64,000 nt of DNA, from the NCBI RefSeq assembly GCF_017309585.1, contig NZ_CP071321.1, positions 4,614,512 through 4,678,511 of the forward strand, written 5' to 3'. A program made the translations under genes and the position numbers. The notes beneath the pieces are model-generated. The model searched no databases. It saw nothing but the letters and a program-made list of their open reading frames with translations, and was not told the DNA's origin. Position 1 is the stretch's first letter, and each line of letters opens with the position of its first letter. The DNA is from Nitrogeniibacter aestuarii. GTDB lineage: Bacteria > Pseudomonadota > Gammaproteobacteria > Burkholderiales > Rhodocyclaceae. Below, piece by piece: positions 41,388 through 49,600 of the stretch.

Positions 41388-44324
41388 CTACTCTTGCCCC
41401 CGCAACTTTTCCCATTGTTCGGCCACGTCCGGATCGTACGAAGGATGTGCAGGGTTACCGAAAACGCCCTTGATCAGATGGCTGATGCATGCTTTATCGC
41501 TTGCACGCGCGCCGTTTTCAAGGTGTTTCTGGGCGAGGATCAGATCTCGGTGAGGATAGCGCTCCGAGAGCAGAATTTCACCGAGGAGGGCACAGGCTTT
41601 CGGGTATTCGTCGCAGTCCGGGTCAGCGATGATCTTGTTGAGCGCATTGACTGCGCCGTTCAGGCTCTTGTCTCGAGCTTCACCGTCAAGGTGCTCCGAT
41701 GTTTCGTGGAGGGTCAAGGCATATAGGTAAGTGCTGTAAATGGAACCTTTCTGGGCGCCCTCGCTGAAGAGTGCTATGGCTTGGTCGATGTCTTGCGCAA
41801 CACCTGTGCCGTTGCGGTAGCACAAACCCAGGTTGGTCAGACCCACGCGATGTCCTTCGCTCGCGCTCTGACGGTACAGTTCGAAGGCGCGAGAAAGATC
41901 GACTTCACCACCGGCGCCGGTTTCCCACAGGTAGCCGAGGTAAACGCCGATATCGGCGCGCGTGGCGCTGTCTTTGGTAAAGGCCATGGACAGCCAAAGA
42001 CGGGCGTCTTCGGCCTGAACAGGGCCTCCCTCGCCTTCGGCAAGCATTTCGGCCAAGTGGAATTGGGCCTCTGGATTTCCATTGCAGCTTGTATCGGGCG
42101 AGCGGACCCGCCCAGCAGGTTCGGTTCCGCGGCGGCCGAATAGCCGGGCCACCAGGCTTTCGCGCGCTTGTTGGGCGGGGACGAACGGGTGTTCCAGTCC
42201 GGCCGCACGGGCAAGCCACTCTCGGGCGCGCACTGGATCGCGTGTCATCCCGCTGCCTGACCTTAGTGCGCGACCCAGTGAGAGGGCAGCGGTCCGGTCA
42301 CCGCGGTTGTGCAATTCGATCAGGTGGTCTTCATGAGAGATCGATGAGCCGTCGGCATGGAGCCAGAAAAGTGTGCCGCTGCCAGATTGCATGGCCCGAA
42401 CCGGTTCTCTCTTTTGCCAGGCTTCTGTCACGGCGTTGACCACACACTGTCCCATCCACTCGTGACTCAGCAGATAGGGTTCGGCAATCCACGCGAAACG
42501 CTCTTCAAACACTGCGCTTCCGTCGCGTCGGTGGATGCCGATCAACGGGTTCTGCTCGTTGTCTGCTTGTGGTGATTCGGAGAGATATACGATGTCATCG
42601 TCAAGGACGCAGGCGCGGATCGCGAGAAATCGGGGGGTTAGTGTCAGGGTATCTGCCTTGAGGTCATAAACCCCACAACGCAGTTCTTCAGCCGTGTTGA
42701 TGTTGCCTGCGAGCAGTAGATCACAAAGGTGTGGGTCCACCGGAGCGTTGCTCAGGTTCTCGAGCACATCGAATTGCAGCGGTACACGGACTCGTCCTTG
42801 GCCATCGCAGAGTCCAAGCTTTGATTTGCTCAGGACGAAGTACTCACTGGGTCGCTGCTCGAGCCAATTGAGATCGCGTTGTACCTGGATGAATCGGCGG
42901 GGATGGATGTCATCCCAAAGTGCTTCGACCAGCACCTGCCCGGTTTGGTCGATGACACCCCAGCGGTCCTTGATACATGCCTTGAACGTGGCGTTGTCGC
43001 CCAAGCGTTCCAGGTCATCCCAACAGGGTTCGATGACGATGGTCCCGCTCGCGTCGGCGCAGCCATGGTGGTTGCCACGCGTGATGAAGTAGCCATCGCC
43101 ATCGGGCCACATATCCACCGATTCGTACTCTACCGGCAGTGCCAATGTGCCATTGCGGTGGATGATGCCATGTCGTCCTTGATGCTCCACCCATGTGGTT
43201 TCACCATTGTAGAAATCACCAATGGCATCATAGGTTGGCGGCAGAACGATTCGGCCGGTCGTGTCGAGGATGCCTTCAAGCTCATTGACCTGGAAGGTGG
43301 CAAGCTGGTGGAAAAAATCGCCGAGGTTATCTGCCATTGGTGCGACCCGCCATTGACCGTCAGGGGTCAGCAGGCCCAGCTTTCCGTTGATCGAAACGGC
43401 AGCCAGACCCTCTTCGAACGGGTAGACGTTATCGAATCGGGGCTCGACGATCACTTTGGCGCCGTTCAGCGTGAGTTGAAGCAAGCCAAATTTTTCGTCT
43501 TGTTCGCACCAGGCCAGCCCCTCGATTCCCGCACGACTCAGGTTGTCCCATTGTGGAGTTTCAATGACGGTTCGCAGCGGATCGGTGTCTTCGTGAATGA
43601 CGCCCCATTTGCCATTCTCTTCGAAGCACTCGAAGCCGAGGCCGAGGGAGGTCTCATAGCGCGCTGGCGGTGGCGCTTCGAAGTCCTCGAAGGCGACATC
43701 AGGGGGATCATCGCCACCGTAGAAATAGGGATGCTCCAGGCTTGCCAGCCCGAACGACCAGGCCCAGCTTGACCACTCTGACGATGTGTTTCCGTATTGG
43801 TCCAACCCAAACAACTGATTGAAACGATGGAAGTTTCGAGCATGCATCGCGTCAACAAGCTCAGACCAAAGGACATTGCAGTCCTGACGACATTTCTCGA
43901 TGAAGATTTCCGGGTCATCTGCGCCGAGCCATGACAGCTCGTCCAGATTGGCGGAGAGTCGTGGTGGGCCGGCATCGTCTTGAAAGGCGCCGATCTGCTC
44001 ACCCAGATGCTTCGGCAGCGCTTCGAGTTGAAGGCGCAGATGGGGAATGCTTTCGGCGGCTGGGTGATTGAGGACGAAGGCACACATTGTCTCGATTCGC
44101 TCAAGTGCACTACACGCGTCGCTGGTGAGGTTGGCCGTGCCATTCTCGCCAAATACGCGTTGATCAGTGATCGCCTCGCCGGGCAGTCCGTCGGCCAGGG
44201 CAATTTGCCACCAGCCCGGGAAATTGTTATTGGCTTCGGCGATCTGCTCAACACTCTCGCCGTCTGCCGATTCGATGTAAAGGAATGACCGGTTACCCAC
44301 GATCGCGACCCATCCGCAGTTCAA
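41388..44324 (-). CDS. WG-repeat/Sel1-repeat giant protein B
   Basis: This is a 978-residue paralogue of protein A with the same order: an N-terminal region with FLYIESADGES and FPGWWQIALA, eight WG-like repeats at about 225–530 (ENGKWGVIH, QDEKFGLLQ, DRWGVIDQTGQ, SKLGLCD), a linker, and Sel1-like repeats at about 670–960 (LSLGRALRSGSGMTRDP, TNLGLCYRNGTGVAQDI). It is cytoplasmic by sequence. The called start is a TTG without a good ribosome binding site. A GTG eight codons later (44300) has GGATGG upstream and sits the same 36 bases from the shared promoter motif as in gene A, so it may be the true start. The gene lies 80 bases after the priA stop on the same strand. Function is unknown; a binding scaffold is the most that can be inferred. 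Confidence 0.85.
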   Translation of the reverse strand: MNCGWVAIVGNRSFLYIESADGESVEQIAEANNNFPGWWQIALADGLPGEAITDQRVFGENGTANLTSDACSALERIETMCAFVLNHPAAESIPHLRLQLEALPKHLGEQIGAFQDDAGPPRLSANLDELSWLGADDPEIFIEKCRQDCNVLWSELVDAMHARNFHRFNQLFGLDQYGNTSSEWSSWAWSFGLASLEHPYFYGGDDPPDVAFEDFEAPPPARYETSLGLGFECFEENGKWGVIHEDTDPLRTVIETPQWDNLSRAGIEGLAWCEQDEKFGLLQLTLNGAKVIVEPRFDNVYPFEEGLAAVSINGKLGLLTPDGQWRVAPMADNLGDFFHQLATFQVNELEGILDTTGRIVLPPTYDAIGDFYNGETTWVEHQGRHGIIHRNGTLALPVEYESVDMWPDGDGYFITRGNHHGCADASGTIVIEPCWDDLERLGDNATFKACIKDRWGVIDQTGQVLVEALWDDIHPRRFIQVQRDLNWLEQRPSEYFVLSKSKLGLCDGQGRVRVPLQFDVLENLSNAPVDPHLCDLLLAGNINTAEELRCGVYDLKADTLTLTPRFLAIRACVLDDDIVYLSESPQADNEQNPLIGIHRRDGSAVFEERFAWIAEPYLLSHEWMGQCVVNAVTEAWQKREPVRAMQSGSGTLFWLHADGSSISHEDHLIELHNRGDRTAALSLGRALRSGSGMTRDPVRAREWLARAAGLEHPFVPAQQARESLVARLFGRRGTEPAGRVRSPDTSCNGNPEAQFHLAEMLAEGEGGPVQAEDARLWLSMAFTKDSATRADIGVYLGYLWETGAGGEVDLSRAFELYRQSASEGHRVGLTNLGLCYRNGTGVAQDIDQAIALFSEGAQKGSIYSTYLYALTLHETSEHLDGEARDKSLNGAVNALNKIIADPDCDEYPKACALLGEILLSERYPHRDLILAQKHLENGARASDKACISHLIKGVFGNPAHPSYDPDVAEQWEKLRGQE

Positions 44325-44336
44325 TCAGAACGCGCG

Positions 44337-44349
44337 AGTATATGTCAAA
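44337..44349 (-). promoter_or_regulatory. Promoter-like motif upstream of WG-B
   Basis: The minus strand reads TTTGACATATACT between priA and WG-B. TATACT is a good -10 hexamer and TTGACA alone equals a -35 consensus, though the two are adjacent and cannot serve together. It matches the motif upstream of WG-A at 10 of 12 positions. Confidence 0.4.
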
Positions 44350-44403
44350 CAGATATTTGGTCTGTGTGACTCAGTGCCCGGGGTGTCAATGGTGGCGCAA
44401 GGA

Positions 44404-46575
44404 TCACACGTCCAGCGGATCCACATCCAGCCGCCAGCGCACATCGCGTGCGGTGTTGAGCCGGTAGAGCCGGCGCATCCATTCGGTAAGGAAACCCTGC
44501 AGGGCAGCGCGCGAGGCGGACTCGACCAGCAGCTGTGCGCGTTCGCGGCGGGCCAGCCGGGTCATGCGCATGGGCACAGGGTCGTAGACAAAGATGCCCG
44601 AGGGCAGGTCGCTGGCGATGCACTCGCTGGCACGGGCGAGGAAGTCGAGCGCATCGTTCAGTACCGGCGCATCGGCGCTGAGCATGGCCTGGAAGGTGAA
44701 GGGGGGGAAGTTGGCTTCCTCCCGTTCGGCCAGCGCCATCTTGCAGAAGGCGTCGGTGTCCTGCCGTTGCAGACACTGGAACAGGGGATGGTCCGGGAAT
44801 TCGGTCTGGATGACCACTTCCCCGGCCAGCGCGGCGCGGCCGGCCCGCCCACCCACCTGCATCATCTGCTGGAAGAGCCGTTCCGGCGCGCGAAAGTCGG
44901 AGGCATACAGGGCCGCGTCGGCGCCCACCACGCCGACCAGCGTGAGGCGCGGAAAGTCATGGCCTTTCGCCATCATCTGTGTGCCCACCAGAATGTCGGC
45001 CTCGCCGGCATGGATCCGTGCCAGCAGATCGAGCCAGTGTTTCCGTGAGCGGGCGGCGTCGGCGTCCACGCGCAGGATGCGCGCCTCGGGGAAGCGTTCA
45101 CTCAGGCCCTCCTCGAGCTTCTGGGTGCCGCGTCCCAGCGGTTTCATGTCCTGATCTCCGCAGTCCGGACACGCAAACGGAATGGCGGTGTCGTATCCGC
45201 AGTGATGGCAGCGCAGGCGGCGGTCCTTCAGATGCACCACGCAATTGGCCGAGCAGTGCGGGCAGGCGCTGATCCATTCACAGGAATTGCATGAGAGTAC
45301 GGGGGCGTAGCCGCGCCGGTTGAGGAAGAGCAGGCTTTGTTCCTTGCGCTCCAGCCGGGACTCCAGCGCCTTGATGAGTGTGGGCGAGAGCCCGTCCTCG
45401 AGTTTCACGCGCCGGGTGTCGATCAGACGCACCTTGGGCAACTGGGTGGCAATCGCACGCTGGGTGAGCATGAGCCGGGTGTAGCGGCCCTCCTGGGCAT
45501 GCCGCCAGGTTTCCAGCGAGGGGGTTGCCGAGCCGAGCACCAGCGGTACTTCGCGCTGGCGGGCCCGCCAGACGGCCAGGTCGCGCGCGGAGTAGCGCAC
45601 GCCTTCCTGCTGCTTGTACGAAGCGTCGTGCTCCTCGTCCACCACGATGAGCCCGAGTCGCGGCAGCGGGGTGAATATGGACAGGCGTGTGCCCAGGACG
45701 ATGTCGGCTTCCCCCTTCATGGCACGGACGAAACCCCGCGAGCGGGCACCGTCCGCCACCCCGGAATGCAGGGCGACGATGTCGGCGTCGGGAAACCGGC
45801 CGATGACCCGCTGTTCGAGCTGGGGCGTGAGCGCAATCTCCGGTACCAGCACCAGTACCTGCCGACCCTCTTTCAGTGCCTGTTCGATCAGGCGCAAGTA
45901 CACCTCGGTCTTGCCGGCACCGGTCACGCCCTGCAACAGGTAGGGCGCAAAGCCCGCTTCGGCGTCGCAGACGGTGTGCACGACGGTCAGTTGCTCTTCG
46001 GTGAGGGTCGGCAGCTGACCTGCTGTGCGTGCGGGCGTCTGGGGTCGTACCGCGTATGCCCACTGACGGCGCAACAGGTCGGCACAGGCCTGACCGTCGG
46101 GCCAGGTGCGCACCACCGATTTTCGCGTCGCGCCGGCCTTGGCCAATTGCTCGAGCAGGTGACGGGCTTTGGAGGGTCGGCCCCCGGCATCGTGTGTTTG
46201 CCATCCGGCGGGCGTCAGCGTCAGCAGCGGGTCGGTGTCGGTGTCATCCACATCGTTGGCACGGCGCAGATCGGGGGGCAGGGCGAGCGCGATCACCTCG
46301 CCTTGGGGCACGTGGTAGTAGCGTGCGACGAAGGCGGTCAGCTCAAGCCAGTCGGCAGGCAGGGCGGGGACGTCACGCAGCACGTGCTCGACGGGTTTGA
46401 GCCGGGCCGGCGGAACATCGCTTTGTTCAGGGAGTGCCACGATGACGCCCGTCTCGTGACGGCGACCGAAACTGACTCGGACACAGCGGCCGATATCTGC
46501 ATGTGATATTGAATCACATGAATAATCAAAGAGTTGCGGTAATGGGACCGGAAGGGCGATGCGGACAATGGGCAT
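44404..46575 (-). CDS. priA: Primosomal replication restart helicase PriA
   Basis: This 723-residue PriA reloads the replisome at stalled forks. The N-terminal 3'-DNA-binding part is followed by the Walker A motif GVTGAGKTEVYL, the DEEHDASYKQQ box, and zinc-binding cysteines (CNSCEWISACPHCSANC; CHHCGYD; CPDCGDQD). The late helicase motif VGGRAGRAALAGEV is intact. Length is normal for the family, so this copy is functional. It differs from the usual only in context: its 3' end recurs twice downstream, alternating with the two WG/Sel1 genes, which marks it as an insertion hotspot. Confidence 0.96.
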   Translation of the reverse strand: MPIVRIALPVPLPQLFDYSCDSISHADIGRCVRVSFGRRHETGVIVALPEQSDVPPARLKPVEHVLRDVPALPADWLELTAFVARYYHVPQGEVIALALPPDLRRANDVDDTDTDPLLTLTPAGWQTHDAGGRPSKARHLLEQLAKAGATRKSVVRTWPDGQACADLLRRQWAYAVRPQTPARTAGQLPTLTEEQLTVVHTVCDAEAGFAPYLLQGVTGAGKTEVYLRLIEQALKEGRQVLVLVPEIALTPQLEQRVIGRFPDADIVALHSGVADGARSRGFVRAMKGEADIVLGTRLSIFTPLPRLGLIVVDEEHDASYKQQEGVRYSARDLAVWRARQREVPLVLGSATPSLETWRHAQEGRYTRLMLTQRAIATQLPKVRLIDTRRVKLEDGLSPTLIKALESRLERKEQSLLFLNRRGYAPVLSCNSCEWISACPHCSANCVVHLKDRRLRCHHCGYDTAIPFACPDCGDQDMKPLGRGTQKLEEGLSERFPEARILRVDADAARSRKHWLDLLARIHAGEADILVGTQMMAKGHDFPRLTLVGVVGADAALYASDFRAPERLFQQMMQVGGRAGRAALAGEVVIQTEFPDHPLFQCLQRQDTDAFCKMALAEREEANFPPFTFQAMLSADAPVLNDALDFLARASECIASDLPSGIFVYDPVPMRMTRLARRERAQLLVESASRAALQGFLTEWMRRLYRLNTARDVRWRLDVDPLDV

Positions 46576-46961
46576 GCCGAGTCTTGATCATTTGATGAAT
46601 AGTTAATTAAAACAATGAATTAGCGCGTGTTGTGGAGAAAAAGCTTCGTAAAGAAAGCGCTAACTGCCTGCCATAAAACTGTAATCCGGGCTTGTCCACA
46701 AAAGCTGTGGATAACTTTGTGGAAACAGCCCGGGATAAACCGCTAAGTCGCCGCCAGCACACGGGTTTTCTTACCGTGCACCATCTTGAGGCAATAAAAA
46801 AGTCCTTAAAAAACAATCGCTTGTAAAACTACCCGAATCGATTGCTCGAACGTCATGCTGCAGGCACTTGAGTTCACGCCGTGTGTATAAGTCAACCCCA
46901 AAAGACGCGATTTCGGGGTTGACTCTTGAGAAGAATTTACGTCATTTCCGATCCGAACGGA
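46576..46961. other. AT-rich intergenic region with DnaA-box-like cluster upstream of priA
   Basis: There is no gene between hemE and priA, although short frames exist. The half near priA is AT-rich (46590–46622). Four DnaA-box-like 9-mers lie within 100 bases: TGTGGAGAA at 46630–46638, TTGTCCACA at 46692–46700, a perfect TGTGGATAA at 46706–46714 and TGTGGAAAC at 46718–46726. A GGGGTTGAC/GTCAACCCC inverted repeat flanks about 46892–46923. The region must hold the priA promoter and possibly the hemE terminator. Confidence 0.5.
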
Positions 46962-48038
46962 TCAGTTGCCCGCGCGAATCTTGCGGCTATGGGCGTGTAC
47001 CGTGTCGACCAGCACCTTGACGTTCTCCGGCGGGGTGAACTGGGAGATGCCGTGGCCCAGATTGAAGACATGGCCGGGGTGGTTGCCGAAGCTGTCGAGA
47101 ATGGCCGTGGCTTCGCTGGCAATGCGTTCGGGCGTACCGAACAGGATGGACGGGTCGATATTGCCCTGCAGGGCCACCTTGCTGCCCACGCGGCGACGGG
47201 CATCGCCGATATCGACGGTCCAGTCCAGACCCAGGGCGTCGCAGCCGATGTCGGCCATGGCTTCGAGCCACAGGCCGCCGCCCTTGGTGAACACGATGGA
47301 GGGCACGCGTCGGCCATCGGCTTCTTTCCTGAGGCCGGCCACGATCTTCTCCATGTACTGCAGCGAGAACTCACGGTAGGCCGCGTGGGAGAGCACGCCA
47401 CCCCACGAATCAAAGACCATCACCGCTTGGGCGCCGGCGTCGATCTGGGCGTTCAGGTAGGCGATGACGGCGTCGGCGGCCACGTCGAGGATGCGGTGGA
47501 GCAGTTCGGGGCGCTGATACGCCATGGTCTTGATCTGCTGGTAGTCCTTCGAAGAGCTGCCTTCGACCATGTAGCAGGCCAGGGTCCACGGACTGCCGGA
47601 GAAGCCGATCAGCGGGACACGACCATCGAGGGCACGGCGGATCTCGCTGACCGCGTCGGTCACGTACTTGAGCTCACCGGCCGGATCGGGGGCGGTGAGC
47701 TTCATGATCTCGGCCTCGTCGCGCAGCGGTCGTTCGAAGCGGGGGCCCTCACCCTCGGCAAAATACAGCCCGAGGCCCATGGCGTCAGGCACGGTGAGAA
47801 TGTCTGAAAACAGGATGGCCGCATCCAGGTCGTAACGCTCGAGCGGCTGCAGGGTGACCTCGCAGGCCATGGTCGGGCTCTTGCACAGGTTCAGGAAGCT
47901 GCCGGCACGCTTTCGTGTGGCGCAGTACTCGGGCAGGTAGCGCCCGGCCTGGCGCATCAGCCAGAGGGGTGTGTATTCGGTGGGCTGGCGCATCAAGGCG
48001 CGCAGGAAGGTGTCGTTGCGCAGGGGGCTCACGGGCAA
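46962..48038 (-). CDS. hemE: Uroporphyrinogen decarboxylase
   Basis: This 358-residue HemE removes four carboxyl groups from uroporphyrinogen III to give coproporphyrinogen III in haem synthesis. The N-terminal signature PLWLMRQAGRYLPEY is present near residue 25, as is the conserved ILFSDILTVPDAMGLG near 75. FSGSPWTLACYMVEG lies mid-protein. Length is standard. It follows the trk genes on the same strand after an 86-base gap with an inverted repeat. Confidence 0.96.
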   Translation of the reverse strand: MPVSPLRNDTFLRALMRQPTEYTPLWLMRQAGRYLPEYCATRKRAGSFLNLCKSPTMACEVTLQPLERYDLDAAILFSDILTVPDAMGLGLYFAEGEGPRFERPLRDEAEIMKLTAPDPAGELKYVTDAVSEIRRALDGRVPLIGFSGSPWTLACYMVEGSSSKDYQQIKTMAYQRPELLHRILDVAADAVIAYLNAQIDAGAQAVMVFDSWGGVLSHAAYREFSLQYMEKIVAGLRKEADGRRVPSIVFTKGGGLWLEAMADIGCDALGLDWTVDIGDARRRVGSKVALQGNIDPSILFGTPERIASEATAILDSFGNHPGHVFNLGHGISQFTPPENVKVLVDTVHAHSRKIRAGN

Positions 48039-48054
48039 TCCTGATCTTGTTCAA

Positions 48055-48082
48055 CCAAAAACGGGATTATCCGTGTTTTGGC
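48055..48082 (-). terminator. Possible terminator between trkH and hemE
   Basis: On the minus strand CCAAAACACGG and CCGTTTTTGG can pair with one bulged base around an ATAAT loop. No T-run follows outside the stem, so termination is uncertain. Attenuation or a processing site is also possible. Confidence 0.35.
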
Positions 48083-48124
48083 GTTTGCCTGACACCCGGT
48101 TGGGTCAACGCTTTGCGCAGAAAC

Positions 48125-49582
48125 TCATTTGCGCCAGAACACCGGGGTGAGCACCACCAGCAGGGTGAAGATCTCGAGCCGTCCGAGAATCATGGCGAAG
48201 GAGCACACCCAAGTCTGAAAATCGCTCAGCGGCGCGTAGTTCTGCGCCGGGCCGACCACCATCATGCCCGGACCGGCATTGTTCAGGCAGGCAATGACGG
48301 CGCTGAAGGCGGAGACCAGATCCAGCCCGCTGCCACCGAGCAGCAAGGTCAGCACAATGACGCTGGCCATGTACATGAAACCGAAGGCCAGCACCGCGTG
48401 GAGGATGTTGTCCGCCACCGGCGTCTTGCTGTACTTGACGCGCCTCAGCGCCGCCGGATGCTGGGCCAGCAGCACTTCGGCGAACACCTGCTTGTACAGG
48501 ATCATGGCACGACTCATCTTGATGCCGCCGCCGGTGGAGCCCGAGCAGGCCGCGAAGCTCGACAGGAACAGGATCCACAGCTGGGCAAACACCGGCCAGG
48601 TGGCGTAGTCGACCGTGGTCAGGCCTAGCGAGGTGGCCATGGAGACCACCTGGAACAGCACCACCCGGAAGGTGCCGGGCAGGTCGCCATGTTCGGGCTG
48701 GGCATAGAGAAACAGGGTGAGCATCACGGTGCTGGCCGCCAGCACCAGGAAGAAATACTTGGCCTCGGGGTCGTAGCGGTACGGCTTCCAGGAGCGCTGC
48801 ACAATCACCATGTAGTGGGTGGCGTAGTTGAGCCCGGCGGCACAAGCGAAAAAGATGGTGACGGCTTCGATCGGCAGGCTGTTGAAGGCGGCCAGCGAGT
48901 TGTCGTAGGTGGAGAATCCACCCAGCCCCATGATGGAGAAGGCGTGGATCACCGCATTCCATCCATCCATGCCTGCCAGCCACAGGGCCAGTCCGCAGGC
49001 GAGGGTGAGCAGCAGATAGGTGAGCCACAGCCCCTTGGCCGTTTCGGTGATGCGCGGGGTGAGGGTGGTTTCCTTGATGGGCCCCGGGGTCTCGGCCTTG
49101 AAGATCTGGCGCCCGCCGATACCGAGAATCGGCAGGATGGCGACCACCAGCACGATCACCCCCATGCCCCCGACCCAGTGCAGGAAACAGCGCCACAGGT
49201 TGATCGAGATGGGCAACTGGTCGAGCCCTGACAAGACGGTGGCACCGGTGGTGGTCAGCCCGGATGCCGCTTCGAAGTAGGCGTCGGTGATGCTCAGATT
49301 CGGCAGGTAGAGCCAGATCGGCAGCATGGCGAACACCGGGGTGATCAGCCACGTGGCCGAGACCAGCAGAAAGCCGTCGCGAGTGCGCAGCTTGCGGTCG
49401 CTACGGCGGGTCAACGCCCACAGGAGCAGCCCCACCACAAAGGTGACCACCAGCGCTTCGTCGTAGGCGGTGGTTGCACCGTCGTGCATGAAGAACGAGA
49501 CCGTGAGCGGAAAGCCCATCAGCAGTCCGAAAATCATCAGGATCAGCCCGAAGGCACTGATGACCGGATAGTAGCTGCGCAC
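48125..49582 (-). CDS. trkH: TrkH-type potassium transporter subunit, second copy
   Basis: This 485-residue TrkH is the K+-translocating membrane subunit. The filter loops of the repeats are seen: GLTTTGATVLSG, MGLGGFSTYDNS, CSGSTGGGIKM and LNNAGPGMMV. A GTG start is used, 18 bases after the stop of the first trkH copy, so the two are in one operon with trkA. The two TrkH proteins are equal in length and very similar throughout, but differ around the filters, which could tune affinity or ion choice. Confidence 0.92.
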   Translation of the reverse strand: MRSYYPVISAFGLILMIFGLLMGFPLTVSFFMHDGATTAYDEALVVTFVVGLLLWALTRRSDRKLRTRDGFLLVSATWLITPVFAMLPIWLYLPNLSITDAYFEAASGLTTTGATVLSGLDQLPISINLWRCFLHWVGGMGVIVLVVAILPILGIGGRQIFKAETPGPIKETTLTPRITETAKGLWLTYLLLTLACGLALWLAGMDGWNAVIHAFSIMGLGGFSTYDNSLAAFNSLPIEAVTIFFACAAGLNYATHYMVIVQRSWKPYRYDPEAKYFFLVLAASTVMLTLFLYAQPEHGDLPGTFRVVLFQVVSMATSLGLTTVDYATWPVFAQLWILFLSSFAACSGSTGGGIKMSRAMILYKQVFAEVLLAQHPAALRRVKYSKTPVADNILHAVLAFGFMYMASVIVLTLLLGGSGLDLVSAFSAVIACLNNAGPGMMVVGPAQNYAPLSDFQTWVCSFAMILGRLEIFTLLVVLTPVFWRK

Positions 49583-49600
49583 CGGGCCGGCTCCGACCGC

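Noticed and set aside
37923..44324. Simple recent tandem duplication of one WG/Sel1 gene
   Set aside because: The two proteins have diverged much more than the interspersed priA fragments, and their base composition differs. A single recent duplication would leave the genes at least as similar as the fragments.
37200..44404. Integrative element with integrase and attachment sites
   Set aside because: No integrase, recombinase or transposase gene is found between the priA copies, and no clean direct-repeat att core is seen beyond the priA ends themselves.
46607..46816. Short minus-strand frame between hemE and priA
   Set aside because: It is basic and low in plausible structure, and it covers the DnaA-box-like cluster, so it is probably non-coding.
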